This document shows, one piece after another, positions 1-12,895 of a stretch of 64,000 bases of DNA. Origin of the DNA: Haliotis asinina (Eukaryota > Mollusca > Gastropoda > Lepetellida > Haliotidae); the NCBI RefSeq assembly GCF_037392515.1, contig NC_090287.1, positions 10,027,501 through 10,091,500 of the forward strand. The letters run 5' to 3'. The notes under the pieces were generated by a model. The model did not search any database. It saw only the letters and a list, made by a program, of their open reading frames with translations, and was not told the origin of the DNA. The position numbers and the translations under genes are program-made. Position 1 is the first letter of the stretch. Each line of letters opens with the position of its first letter.

Positions 1-1394
1 TTCTATAATAACTGAACTCATCTGGTTTACAGGATATGGATGAAATTATCTAAAAGGATTTTGTTCTGAAAACATATTTATCACAATTAATACAAAGTAA
101 ATGTAGAATCCCTTGCACCAACTGAAACAACAGGTTTTTCAAATTTAGGTCCCTGGGTAGTAAAAATTCATCAGGACCACAAAATGCTAATTTTCCAGTG
201 GTCACGGTGGCCAGTGAATTTTGTAGAGCTAAGTTAATATACAAAAGATATTTTGGACCAGTGAAGTAGACAGGGTCACTAATTACTGTCCACTCAGTGG
301 TCCTGTGGTCTCGTGAGAAATTTTGAAAGGCTTCTTTCCCTGTTAATCCCTGCAGAAACTTGCATCTCCATGCATTCTCAGAAGCTCATTTACCTGTGCA
401 GAGTTGTGTCCCTTGAGGATGTGCATATCATGGGTTTGAATTCATACCAATGATTATCAACCATTAAATTTAAGGCCATTTTACGGGCTTTTCAAGGCCA
501 AATTAACACTTTGGGAAATATGGAAACACATATAACACATAAGCAGCAAAATACACACAAAGTCGTTGAAATGTAAGAAAATACCTTTACACTAAATCGC
601 TGCACTGCTGGAGATAATGCACAGTCATTGCAAGGTATTATTATTACATGTTAAGTTTCCAGTATAACAATGACTTCATGTGTTTTGCCAAATACAGGGA
701 CTTATTAGGGCAAATCACTTCCAATTAGGGCCTTTCAAGGCTAAGACAAATTTATGCCCTTTAAAAGGAAAAATGCAAAACTTCCAAGGTTTTATAAGCC
801 CATTGAACAATGTCCATGGTCTGTCAAATCTATGATCAACCATAAACTTGCTGGTGGTTCAATTAAACAATTCAGTCCAGTATGCTAAACGTATTCAAAG
901 AATCCAATTGTTAATTAAGAACTATGCTTGACAGTTTTTATCTTTAGCTCATGAGGAAGCTGAAAAGCCATGAAGACAGTGACATTCTTAATTAGAAAGA
1001 TTTTAACTGAAACATCAAGGGAACAGATCCCTATCCAATTGATCTGGATGTGAAAGATGAGTGACATTTTGTTTTAATTTGATTAAAATGACTTCAAAAG
1101 GATTTATCTAAGCATTTGCAGGAGCTGGCATTTGACCCCTTGCCTACACACTACGTCAGTAAAAACTCAAAACTGAAATGAAACCTGTCAACATTCAGGT
1201 TATCACAATATATAATACCCTGGTGTGTTTTTGCAACACTTACTTGGGTTCCACTGATAGCAAGCCTAATAAACAAGGCTTCTGTTTAGTTTTTCACTTC
1301 ATTGCTGATATACCACGCAGTATAAGAAAATATGGGCTTACAAAAACAACTTAACAAAATACAAATTTTCTTTCCAATATGTCTGATGCTCTGG
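1..1394. other. Noncoding, nothing recognised
   Basis: AT-rich sequence with short chance frames only. Some TTTCAAGGCCAAATT/CTTTCAAGGCTAAG pieces (485-760) recur locally and may be an old repeat. Confidence 0.5.
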
Positions 1395-1530
1395 GCACTG
1401 AGTTCAAACTCCTGTACCGAAACTCTCTGAAGCTCTCTTAGCACTAAGGTAATTGTAAGTTAATGTTAATGTATGGCCCTTATGACTATCTTAGCTGTAA
1501 GAGAGTATTGAAAACCTAGGCCCTAAATAG
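1395..1530 (+). repeat. Dispersed repeat, copy 1
   Basis: CTCTTAGCACTAAGG, TAAGTTAATGTTAATGTATG and TTGAAAACCTAGGCCCT match 9260-9352. The segment has CTCTTAGC.. / ..GCTGTAAGAG arms that could pair. Confidence 0.6.
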
Positions 1531-1919
1531 CTCCCAATGTGCATCTGTTGCCTACATTGTGATACCAGGTTTTACCACAAGAGAACTGGGGGGCAAGCTC
1601 TGACCATCAATTAACCATGAATAATAGCTTACAACATACTTGTCCTCGAGTGCCGGACACTTACAAACTGTAAATGCTCTCAGGTCATTGCCATAACCGG
1701 CAGCCATAAAGTACTATAGCTACGTTCAGTTTGTATAGTACATCAGAGTGTGGGATTCAGTAGTACCACAGAGGAAGATCCAAGATTAGCACAAGTACCA
1801 AGGTCAGGTGGGTTCAAAGTTCAAAAACTGAGCACCAACCCATGTTAGAACTGCATATATGTTTCTGATGTGATGAGAAAACAAGCATCCTGCGTAAACC
1901 TTGTATGTGCACTAATAAC

Positions 1920-2140
1920 TATGTTTCTTTGGGGTTTTATTCAGCAATATTTCATATAAATGGTGGTGATTTGGAAATAATTAAGTCTGGACCAGAGAAT
2001 ATAGTGATCAACAGCATGAGCACTGATCTATGCCACTGTGAGAGGATGACATGTGTTAACCTGGTTGACAAGTGTCATCATATCCCAACTGCAGACAGAT
2101 TCCATACTGGTTCGAGCTACCCCTCCATGTTTATTCCCTA
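1920..2140 (-). mobile_element. Core-tail retroelement, decayed, - strand
   Basis: TTTATTCAGCAATATTTCAT, AAGTCTGGACCAGAGAAT, GATCAACAGCATGAGCACTG and ATGACATGTGTTAACCTGG retain the family order. The open frame over it (1905-2141) is not a gene. Confidence 0.6.
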
Positions 2141-2199
2141 AATGATGAGTGCCAAAGGTACTAGAAGTACATACTATGTTTTAAGATCTTTTGATATTA

Positions 2200-2305
2200 T
2201 GTGTGTGTGTGTGTGTGTGCGCGCACGCGCGCGTGCATGTGTATGTGTGCGTGCGTGCATGTGTGTTTGAAAGAGAGAAGGAGAGAGAAATAGAGAGAGA
2301 AAGCA
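2200..2305 (+). repeat. (TG)n/(CG)n then (GA)n microsatellite
   Basis: GTGTGTGTGTGTGTGCGCGC followed by TGTGTATGTGTGCGTGCG and GAGAAGGAGAGAGAA. Alternating purine-pyrimidine with CGCG is a Z-DNA-prone tract. Confidence 0.9.
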
Positions 2306-2399
2306 ACCTAACCATGCGTTCATGTTTGTATGTTTGACGTGTGGAAAATTACAAGAATGTGTACAACTGTGATTAAGCATGAAACCAAATGCCTTCCAC

Positions 2400-5035
2400 T
2401 GCGATTTGTGTAAGAGTAAAACGCTAATTAAAATGAATAATTATATGAATAACTTATATCAATGTACATAGACTGAGTGTGTACCTACATCATCCAGCCA
2501 ATATATACCACACGGTAAGAAACCATAGCGGATGAGGCCATCTACTTGTCACGATGAGCCAGATGTCCTGGGCTATTACAACCATTAAAGTCTTAACTTG
2601 TTTTACCTTACAACAAAAATTAGATTCTATAAAACCACAACTCTACTTCTTTGAGATGGCGGCCAGTTGTCTGACAGATATCTGTTAGTCATGTTCCTCA
2701 GGTTTAATAGAAACAAGTGATGTTGAGTTTGAATCCTGATTTGACATGAACATTTGTCTAGACCCATCAGCAGTCCTTAACCTGGCTGTAGTTTCACATA
2801 CGTTGTAAATACCTAACACCTGAATCACCTCAGGCTCTGCAACATCTGAACACTGATAAACCTAAGACACAGAAGCAGTATAACACCAAAAATACTCATA
2901 CTCACTTACTCATTGATGGATTTCATTATGAGAGACCAGCTTGTTCATCATTGCAGTTGGTCCACTGGCATGTTTATGTGGTACGATCTGTCCACATATA
3001 AACGTGATTAGATACATTCCTGTGATAACGCCTATCTGAATCGGTTTCATTGATAACGGAAATACTACCTCAACAGATCTCCTGACTACCTTGATATTCA
3101 ATTCCTATCTAGGACAGATACACGTTTCACAAGGGAATGAAAGTTTTCATTGGACATTAACTCATCAGAAAAAGACACATGTTCAAGAAAACACGTTTCA
3201 GAGAACATGGGGAGGGTATAGAAAAAGTGTAAAATGTTTCTAATAAATTTTATAACTTTCCTTCAGTACTGTCAAACTCTGTAACCAGACTATCAAACTG
3301 ACCATATGCCTGTTTCTTCATGTAAAACACATTGTAATTTTGTAAATAACAACCCCTGTATGTCGGCATCAACTTATGCAAAAAGGCACAGTAACTATGG
3401 CAACCTTGTATCTTTAAGAATTTATGGAAAACACCAAATTGAAATTTTCTGTTTGCATGGAAATTTGAAATATTTGCTTAGATTATCACTATATTCACCA
3501 TTTTTCTCAATGAATCCGAAATAATCTACATTTGTGTATCAATACAGGGGAACATGAATAAACTTGATATTATTCCAATAACTGGACAAAGTAAGCTGAA
3601 CTATAAAGGAATTATTGTTGGGTTGGAAGTGGTCTAAATTTTCTATCCAAGTATCCCAACCCCTATTACCCTACCCTGCCTAGAGAGCCATGTATTCCTG
3701 ACATTAAATTTGTAAGAAATGGCAATGTATTCTTCAGTTCGGAGTTTAAAGTTCCAGTTTTTCAGTATCTTAACCATGTATTAGATTCAATAGAGGTCAC
3801 TGTAATTATATCTAAATCTTCAAAGATCTTTAAATCCTGAAAGAATAATATATTACATTGTATAATGTATTAATGACATGATCATAATGGTCCGGGTATT
3901 GACACTGGTAACCAGCTCGTACTCATTACCCATCTGTCCTGGCAATCTGGGTTACATATCCCGGGACCTAAATCATTGGGAATCAGTGTTGTTATCTCTA
4001 TGGTATTTGCTGCCAACTGAGCGTGGACATCAGCTCCTGGATAGGTCTCTATACAAACGGTAGGGCAACAACCTTATGTGTTATCAATGGCACTCCTGAT
4101 TCACAGCCTATATGCAGATGTAAAAAATACATTCTGAGAACAAATAGCCTACTTACAAACCTAATTTTGGAACATTACGCAATTTGAAGCACAACATATC
4201 TTCTAGCCCTAAGCATGGTAAGGTGTCCAATAGCTGAGTTGTTGCATTCATACAGATCTGTGTCATGATACTACACAAATCACTTAATGTCTCACAGCTG
4301 TGTAGTGTTATTCTGACAGTTATGTTGTTTTACTCATGTTAACACCATATTTCCTGGAGTATAGCACAGACCCTTTTTATACATTCTAGGTTAGATTGTA
4401 ACATTTTTATCCCAACGCAGTGAACATGAAAATGTCATAAATGCCATATAAGTATAAGTCATATTTGTTGCAGTCTGACTATAATATGTCAATATACATT
4501 TTGGGAACCTCAACAATGATTTGTCAAGTATTTCTGTCATAAAACACCTCTGAATATAACAATGTGCTATATCAAAGTTCTCCGTACTTTAAAAACATGT
4601 TATTAACATTTGAGCTAAAATTAAAACATTCATATATTATTCCTTACAAACAGTAGTACAGCTTTCCTGATCATTGCATCAAATTTGTCTGATGTTAATT
4701 ATTGGGTATGTTTGAACTGAATCCCCAGCTGACTGGGAGAAAGGGTGTGCACAGCTGATTGCTATCATCAGCTTAGTTTACAAGACAATAACCTTGATAA
4801 TCTCAGTCTCTGCTTGTAATCTCTATGAACAATGCATGAGAGCACAATAGACATAAATAAAATTGTGTTCATTTCAAATCTTTTTTGACCAAATTTGTTA
4901 ACATATGTTAGTGGATGTCTGAATTCACTAAAGGAATATGACAGCATTTTTGTCTGCGCAAAACATTCAAAATATTTTTTCTAGAATACCGAATCCCTTA
5001 GATAAGGTGGACATAATACTTGGAATAGTACTATG
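2400..5035. other. Noncoding, nothing recognised
   Basis: No splice-framed coding segment, RNA gene or repeat structure that I can support. Open frames are short and of ordinary composition. Confidence 0.5.
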
Positions 5036-5039
5036 CTCA

Positions 5040-5115
5040 AGGTGTGAATCCATTTCTGGTGTCACCTACATTGCTTGGATTGTGGTGAAAGTGGCATAAA
5101 ACTCACTCACTGAAC
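5040..5115 (+). mobile_element. Decayed tRNA-SINE tail
   Basis: GGTGTGAATCCATTTCTGGT, GTCACCTACATTGC and GTGGCATAAAACTCACTCACT correspond to the SINE body and tail with many changes. Confidence 0.55.
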
Positions 5116-5439
5116 TCAACAATTAAGTATCACATTGTAATCGAATGTAACCACTTAGACAAGAATGTATTACACCTTTTGTAGACGCAGATTCTGATTA
5201 CATAATGTATAGGTGAAGTACTGAGCAGCCTGGAACCAATATCTACTGCTCAATATTCAACCATTCTTGAAGTACTGTCATAGTGACGGACGGATATGGA
5301 TATCAAATTCAACTCGGATATGAGAAATCTTGAAGTTCTAGCTTCCTGCCTATTAAGAAGTAATGCTTCATAAAAACATTAGTTTTCACAATTATGATTT
5401 TCAAGATAGAACCACCAATATACAAAGAATAGAAGAAAA

Positions 5440-6000
5440 AAGAAAAAAAACCATCTGGTGCTGATAATCAAGAAATACATTTCTTAAATTTAAAATTGAA
5501 GAATGTAAGAGGATCCAACATGTTCAATAACTAAAGAATAAAAGAATACTTGGGAACAATCAAGGAATTGTCAAGATACAAGACACACCTATAATCAAGA
5601 GAGCTGGAAGGGCACCTGTAATAAAGTAATACATGGAAAAATTGACTAAATGAATCCATAGACACCTGCAATCATAGGGCATCTATAAGCAAAGAAGACA
5701 GGACACCTGTAATTGAGGAATATAGCTTCTGTTATCACAGATTCCAAGACCTGACATAAAGGTGAACACCAAAGTTATCAAGGAATGCATTTTACATTCT
5801 TTAAATCAGGAAATATACACGTCATTTTGAAACAAAGAATACGCCTTAATCAAGGAAATGAAAGAGTAGCTGCAAGAATGAATAAACAAGATAGCAAAGA
5901 CTATAACTGACCTGTGAAATCAAAGAATACAGCTGACACCTGTACTCAAACATTGTAAGGACATGTATATTAAAAATTATAAGATGTGTAATCAAGGAAT
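5440..6000 (+). repeat. Decayed left shoulder of the minisatellite
   Basis: Irregular pieces with ATCAAGGAAT and ACACCTGTAAT recur every 40-60 bases (5562-5580, 5612-5625, 5662-5680, 5706-5725, 5990-6003). They look like old units of the array on the right. Identity rises steadily from left to right. Confidence 0.6.
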
Positions 6001-6955
6001 ACAGCTGTAATCTAGGAGTACAAGGAATAGCTGTTATCAAGGAATTCAAGGGCCAGCTGTTACCAAGGTATACAATATGTTATCAAGGAATTCAAGGGAG
6101 AGGTGTTATCAAGGTATACAATATGATATCAAGGAATTCAAGGGATAGGTGTTATCAAGGTATACACTACGTTATCAAGGAATTAAAAGGACTGATGTTA
6201 TAATTAATATCAAGCTGTGCAAGGGACTGCTGTTATCAAGGAATTCAAGGAACAGGTATTGTCAAGGTATACAATATGTTATCAAGGAATTCAAGGGATA
6301 GGTGTTATCAAGGTGTACAGGGGACAGCTGTTATCAAGGTGTACAAGGGACAGGTGTTATCATGGTATACAATATGTTATCAAGGAATTCAAAGGACAGG
6401 TGTTATAATTAATATCAAGCTGTACAAGGGACAGCTGTTATCAAGGAATTCAAGGGACAGGTGTGATCAAGGTATGCACTATGTTATCAAGGCAGTCAAG
6501 GGAGAGGTGTTATCAAGGTATACAATATGATATCAAGGAATTCAAGGGATAGGTGTTATCAAGGTGTACAAGGGACAGGTGTTATCAAGGTATACAATAT
6601 GATATCAAGGATTTCAAGGGACAGGTGTTATCAAAGGTGTAGAATATATTATCAAGGAATTCAAGGTACAGGTGTTATCAAAGGTATACAATCTGTTAAC
6701 AAGGAATTCAAGGGACAGGTGTTATCTAGGTATACAATATAATATCAAGGAATTCAAGGGATAGGTGTTATCAAGGTGCACAAGGGACAGGTGTTATCAA
6801 GGTATACAATATGATATCAAGGATTTCAAGGGACAGGTGTTATCAAAGGTACACAATATGTTATCAAGGAATTCAAGGGACAGGAGTTATCAAGTTATAC
6901 AATATGTTATCAAGCAATTCAAGGGACAGGTGTTATCAAAGGTATACAATATAAG
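6000..6955 (+). repeat. Minisatellite of AAGGAATTCAAGGGACAGGT and AAGGTATACAATATG half-units
   Basis: About 46-bp composite units alternate GTTATCAAGGAATTCAAGGG-type and GTTATCAAGGTATACAATAT-type halves, about twenty composites. Each begins with (G/A)TTATCAAGG, so the two halves probably share an origin. Open frames over it are repeat artefacts. Two units carry an extra ATTAATATCAAGCTGT insert (near 6200 and 6405), a higher-order repeat. Confidence 0.92.
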
Positions 6956-7045
6956 TTGTTCACTGGTCCCTCGGGGTCCATGGGCTCATGTACCCTTGAT
7001 GTTTGTTCATGTTCACCTCGCCCTGTGGGCGCCCTGCAGACGTAT

Positions 7046-7378
7046 TTATCTTACCGAACACCTGAATTTTGAACTGTTTGAAGCACTTCTATTGAATACA
7101 AGGCGAATCACCATTTTGCAGACGACACAATGTAAACAGATTTAGTGTTATCTCCCGTCCATCGATTTTCAATCGCAAAACATCAGTAATTTCCATGCTT
7201 GGTGTGTCATTCAATGGTATTTGAGACAAAGAAGTACTACCATGAAGCACCAGAAGAGTTCGGAATTCCCAGCAGTGTACAGTGAAAATAATACATCGCC
7301 TGTAAGCGGGGTACATTGAAAATAATAGAATAGCGCTTAGCCAATCAGAAAGCGACATTCATGTGTGAGGTAAGATAA
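7046..7378. mobile_element. Small inverted-repeat element (MITE candidate)
   Basis: The left end TTATCTTACCGAACACCTGA and the complement of the right end TTATCTTACCTCACACATGA agree at most positions. The last 65 bases recur at 16761-16823 with about two differences. No coding capacity. Together with 90 unexplained bases on its left it interrupts the AAGGAATTC minisatellite, which resumes briefly at 7381. Confidence 0.6.
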
Positions 7379-7978
7379 TGTGTTATCAAGGAATTCATGT
7401 GACACATGGATCTATCCCATAAGTGCAAGGGATACCTTTAACTAAATTATTCTATTGTTACTGGTACTTTTTGGTAATCTTAGGTGATTGTCACTCATTG
7501 ATTTGTAACAGAAACAAATCTAGCATTAGTGGATAAAGACAGTGTAATATCAGAAACATGTTAAACACATGTTGTATTTGGGATTACACTTTCTCAGTAA
7601 AGTACAGATTCTAGTACTTTAGTGGTTGTGTACACATTTGTTAACGGCAAGATGAAATTCCTGAAAGTTAGGCTGATGAATCAGTAAATTCTCTCCCTTC
7701 ATCAAGTTATGTAAATCACAGATGCTCCATCCTTGTTAACCCTCGGTCAGTCAGTATGAGTGAAACAAAGGATACATCACTGTCTCCACTGTCAGAGCAG
7801 GGATCAAAAGTAAGAAGGAATAAGTCCTGTTATAAGCTGATACGGCAAGCTTATATGATACTAGAAACTGAATTTTTACCATACAAATCTGGTTTATGTC
7901 ATGTGATACACTGCCATGGCTATATCGTGTCCGAACAACAAGTCCCTGCACTGTTTCATTTGTTGTGGAGGTGTTTCT

Positions 7979-8022
7979 TGAGGAAGAAGAAGAAGAAGAA
8001 GAAGAAGAAGAAGAAGAAGAAA
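7979..8022 (+). repeat. (GAA)n microsatellite
   Basis: About fourteen GAA/AAG units. Open frames across it on both strands are artefacts. Confidence 0.9.
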
Positions 8023-8337
8023 AGATTCGGTGCTTTTTGTTTGCCACACTATATTGTATTTCAACTGGAAAAATATACTCTATACTTACAACTATCAGAA
8101 ATGTAAGTTTTTCTAGCTCGAACCCTAAATTCATTTGCATTTCGGGCATATAGTGAAGGTTGACTGTGTTTTCAATAAAATTTGTTACATTTTAGAGGCC
8201 CAAGTAAAAACACATCAAAAGAAGGAATCACCAAAACAAACCACACCAATGAACATGTGGGTATCATACACATTTCTCGTGAAATAAAGTATGCACAACT
8301 CACCACCATCAGTGGGTATAAGACTGCGCACAGTAAT

Positions 8338-8640
8338 TGGCCAATCCTTCCTTGTTCACGCTTGACTCAAATCAAAAGAAACCAAGATATTGGATGTTTG
8401 GAAGCTGGGGTGTCTGTCCAAAATATCTGTGGTCATATCAACATAAGCATAACCATGATTTACCTTCTACTACATCGAGCAACTCAACACAGACCACAGA
8501 TGAACTACCTAGGAACATCATCCTAAAGTCTCCACCACTTAAAAGGATCGGCACATGACCCCACAACACAAGCGACATACGTTCTTCTCAACCCCTTTAT
8601 CTTTCCAAACCATAATGATGTCATCAGTCCCAGCTAATGA
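8338..8640 (+). pseudogene. Degenerate Tc1/mariner-type transposase N-terminus
   Basis: One frame reads SRLTQIKRNQDIGCLEAGVS followed by VQNICGHINISITMIYLLLH, the shape of the paired-like helix-turn-helix of Tc1-like transposases (xRxxAIGMLEAGxS...HFNVSxSTISRL). After a stop and a frame change, a DRHMTPQHKRH stretch resembles the following VTTPxQDRxIRxxHLR region. No catalytic domain or inverted repeats seen. The assignment rests on recalled family patterns. Confidence 0.45.
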
Positions 8641-9257
8641 AACGACTTCACTTAAATTTGTGTAAATCTCAAGTTGTTGGTATTTGTAGTAATTAATGTT
8701 GAAAATTTAATGTATGAACACTTCATAATCGACTTGCGTTACTTTTGCATGTGAGTATAATTAGATCACCATATTTAATGAATTTCCTCATCCACAGAAA
8801 AGATGATTAAGTATTTTGTCATCTGCTTTAGTGGATTTAGCAAAAAAATACAAGGTACTTTCAGTTCTAGCACATGCACCTTGAACATGTTGATATGTTC
8901 CATATGGCATAAATGAAAGGTCGTAGTGCTAATTGGAAACATCTTCCCTTGGAATACCATTCTCTTTCCATGAAAACTGAGATACAACGCGACTGCTTCC
9001 TGACATTTTCCAAAATGACAAAGACGGGGCTCTTAATCATTTTAAAATATTCCCTTGATTTTTTGTTGCTTCACACATTTGTTAAACAAGACTCTTTATT
9101 TGGATAAACATCTAAAATGGAGACCTTTACAAAAATACTTTTGTGGCAGAACTGTTTCACTAGTACCAAAGTGTTGGGTAAATTAGATCTTGGGTATATT
9201 TCATAAATATGTTAGTTTCAGAGACTAGATGTTTGTCTAACATGTAGCATAAAAGCC

Positions 9258-9354
9258 TATCATTAGTGCTCTCTTATTACTAAGCTAGTAAGTTAATGCT
9301 AATGTATGGCACCTACATCTAAACACTAACAGAGCCTTGAAAATCTAGGCCCTG
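9258..9354 (+). repeat. Dispersed repeat, copy 2
   Basis: GTGCTCTCTTATTACTAAGC, TAAGTTAATGCTAATGTATG and CTTGAAAATCTAGGCCCTGG correspond to copy 1 at 1395-1530. Confidence 0.6.
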
Positions 9355-9444
9355 GTTCGCTGGATGTGTACTGGTACAGGCTTATTCACTAGCAAACCAC
9401 CAAAATTATTCACTACTAATGAACAAACAAGTTCACAAGAAGTG

Positions 9445-9535
9445 TACAAAGTTCATTAATTGTGTACACTTACAGACCCATTGATTGGTTGTGTACAAGC
9501 TTAGAGACCCATTGATTGGCTGTGTACAAGCCCAG
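9445..9535 (+). repeat. Tandem duplicate ACAGACCCATTGATTGGTTG
   Basis: AGACCCATTGATTGG(T/C)TGTGTACAAGC occurs twice with a 36-base period. Confidence 0.8.
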
Positions 9536-10837
9536 TTAATCCTACAAGGAAGTACACATGTCTGGGAAACACTGAAACACAACAATAGAGGTTCCTAGGT
9601 ACATATTTCACAACAGTACCACCAGGAAGGATACCCATCATTCCGATTACTACAAGTTACAATTATCTCACCAGGTTACGTAAAACATGCCAGCAAAACA
9701 TACCAGAATCATAAAACTCATATCCGAGGTACACAGCCACTGTTTAAATGAACAGTTTGTGATTCAAACCGAAACGTGAATATGTGACACACCATCAAAT
9801 GAAATAATTATAAAATCATTCCTTGGGGAGACAGAGTATCAAATTCATCATTTGATTATCAATTTATTCAAAATTGTGTTTTCACCCATGTTTTTCAGTT
9901 TGAAGACTATTGTCTTTGATATTTTTTATAGCTCTTTTTCCCGTTTTCTATGAAATTCTAGTCACCATTACACAACTCAAACAAATACAATCAAAAACTC
10001 AAATGACAAACTCAATTCAAATGACCTCATTCTAAAATTATTTACATCAAGCTTCTATTTTATTTACCAATTCTGACAAAGGCCTGGTCCTAAATAAAGG
10101 TTTCTGACTACATAAATCCTGCCATGAAGAGCTACACATCCAACCTTTTAAACGATCAACACCATTTGAACAAACGTCAGCATGATTTATTACTGGCATG
10201 CAATGCAGTGGAGACAACAGTTCTAGACAGTGTCTTCACCAGAGACAAACAGGTGATGGAAGGTCATTGCAACAAAAACAGTTGTTACTGCATGCTTGAT
10301 AAGAGGACTATCTAACACACACTGATACTGCCACTATAATGGCTGTCATGTGTTGTTATGAAAGTGTATTACACGGTAGTACAATAACATGACCTAGTCC
10401 ACATGACAATGAATGATGTCACGTTGTGACGCGGACACCACGAGAACAGATATCATGTTACATTCAATGTCATTTCACCGACAGAATCTTTCAAAACCTT
10501 TCCGAATACCTGAACTTATCCACTTGAAAAAGCATGCATTTGTAACTGACAGTTTCCCTTATCTTTGAACTTGATCACAAAAAGGCCATAATGCATCCTT
10601 ATTTTATGATCTCTACTGCTTCACAGGGAAAAAATATTCCTTGTCAAAATAGTTCTGTTTATTTTCAATAGAAAATGAAAAAAGTCCAGTATAGACTAAT
10701 AATTGAATAACTGGTTCTATCACAATCCGCACACTGCAATAATAGCACTGCACTTTATGATACTTACATAATGTTCACCACTTTTTGCAGTATTCCAGAA
10801 CTATTCTGTCAGGAGACAACAGAAATACACACATTGT

Positions 10838-10920
10838 TACCAAAACGGGACTTGAACCTACATTTCTGGCATGGTTGGTGTACACTTTCACCACTAACCC
10901 AACACCCAGTTACCCTCACT
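10838..10920 (-). mobile_element. tRNA-derived SINE head, - strand
   Basis: Reading the - strand: TTAGTGGTGAAAGTGTACAC (A-box region), then B-box GGTTCAAGTCC, which fits the GGTTCRANTCC consensus. The tail is not evident, so it is a fragment, or a decayed tRNA pseudogene. Confidence 0.7.
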
Positions 10921-11180
10921 TCAGGTAATATAAATGAGTCATTGTGAAAATCAGAGTTCAGGTGTGAACTTAATGACAGTGTGTGTGCCTTTACCCCAAT
11001 ACAAATTACAAATTATTTCAACAAAGCTAGACCAATATTTTCTGTTGTCCAGTTTTTCTTGCTCAAACTTTGTGACACTAGAAGTGCAACATGCTGGTTA
11101 TGTCTTTCTGACGGCAAGTAAAACTGAAATTCAAAGTTGCTGTAGTTTGCAATCAGAACATTTAAGATAAAACCGACCAC

Positions 11181-11240
11181 TGACATACATATGTTGTGAC
11201 ATACATATGTTGTGACATACATATGTTGGGACATACATAT
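11181..11240 (+). repeat. 16-bp tandem repeat TGACATACATATGTTG x3.75
   Basis: Units at 11181, 11197, 11213 and partial at 11229. The unit contains the palindrome CATATG. A diverged 27-bp doublet (TTCTTAGTTATGCAAGAAAC) follows at 11268-11322. Confidence 0.88.
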
Positions 11241-11689
11241 CGCTCTCACCATTGATATTAATAAATACTTCTTAGTTATGCAAGAAACTTTAAATATTTC
11301 TTAGTTATGCAAGAAACTTATAGATCAAATGATTATGTATTTAAAACCAGCATTCGTTGGCAAAATGTTAGTCATTAGATGAATATTCTTGTTTTTTCAG
11401 GACACGTCATGTTGTTGACAACTCTCTCTATTCGTACCTCAGAGTTGCTGATCTAAATCACGTAGACATTTGTCATTGCTGAAATACATAATTTTTTTGT
11501 TTTAAATTGAGTTGTGATTTATCACTGTAAAAGGCCAATGAAGCCTTCCACGCTTTCATGGAACGAATTTACAACATTGTACAATAACATCAGTTGAAAA
11601 GGAGCAAGTCTGAACCAAATGCAACAGTTGCAAGATAAACATGCACTTAGGCTGACTGAATTCAGTGATGAAACATGATATTAAACTCT

Positions 11690-11720
11690 CAACACAACAC
11701 AACACAACACAACACAATAC
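11690..11720 (+). repeat. (ACAAC)n microsatellite
   Basis: About six ACAAC/AACAC units. Confidence 0.85.
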
Positions 11721-11839
11721 GAAATACACATTCCTCATGTATACGGTGCAGGTGATTCAAAGTGCAACATCAATACGAAACAAGAAGTGTCAGACAGTCA
11801 GAATACATTAACATACTGACATAGGTAATTGTGTTTTGG

Positions 11840-11965
11840 TTTGTGTTCATTCAGTAATATTCCAGCAATACAATGGAGCTATGTAAATAATCAAGATTGG
11901 GCCAGATGATCCAATGAGTGACTTCCTGAGTATTGACCAACAAACTTAGGAAACAGTGACACTGG
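11840..11965 (-). mobile_element. Core-tail retroelement, decayed 3' half, - strand
   Basis: TTCAGTAATATTCCAGCAAT, GTAAATAATCAAGATTGGGC and CAGATGATCCAATGAGTGAC correspond to the complement of the tail-side half. Confidence 0.5.
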
Positions 11966-12774
11966 CCAGTTGAGTTGGTTTTACTATGATTGAATTAATT
12001 AGGGTAACATGCTTCAGTTGGTACACAGGAGCAAATCATCTCGCGTACAAGAGATAATACACTGTCTCATGTACATGTTGGATCTCTGACTGTGGATAAA
12101 CAAAATCAGTAAGACTGACCACAAATACTGCTGGTCACTGTAAGTTAAATGCTGACCCAAATCTTCTAATAATTATAGCAAGAACATTGTCCTTCAGAAC
12201 AGATCATCAAACATATCACCAACAAAAGTTTCCTTCAGGATTATTTAAGATTATTTACCCCACTGCCAAGTCCTCCCTGCAATGCTAAAGCGCCATATGA
12301 AGCAAAATTATATATATTCAGAGAATAAGATTTATCTATCAAACTAAGTCCTCTTGTTCCTCCTCAGTCAGAATGTGTCAGTAAACATACTACTGAGGGC
12401 TGGTGGTGGTTGAAGTACTGGTATGAACAGTTTGGGGTGTATGTGACAGGGAGTGTTCAGGAATGTTCAAGATAATATCTCCAGATGCATCAGTGATCAG
12501 TGGAGACAGAAGGCCAGTTGGTTCCAGTTCCTCATGTTTTGTTGCCCGAATGCATTTTACATTAGGACACTGGTAATAGATTACATTTTATATCATGGTT
12601 GTGTCATATAATCTGTGGAAAAATAGACAAGTGGATAGACAGACTTTTCCTTCATTAGCCTGTGTCAATAGAATTGCATTGTTGAATGATATCATCACAT
12701 ATCAGTCACTTGATATCCTTATAGCAGTGTGTGTAAAACACTGGAACTCTCTCAGTATATGCAGGTACACAAAT

Positions 12775-12895
12775 ATAATATACGCACACATGCATGCACA
12801 CAATATACGCACACGTGCATACACACAATATACACATGCAGGCATATACACAATATACGCACACATGCATATACACAATATATGCACACACACAC
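12775..12895 (+). repeat. ~28-bp repeat rich in CACACAATATACGCACA
   Basis: Four to five units of ACACAATATACGCACACATG with TGCATACA variants. Alternating purine-pyrimidine throughout. Confidence 0.8.

Noticed and set aside
6217..7145. Repeated open frames such as QGTAVIKEF and SRNSRDRCYQG
   Set aside because: They track the 46-bp minisatellite, shift frame between units and lack codon constraint.
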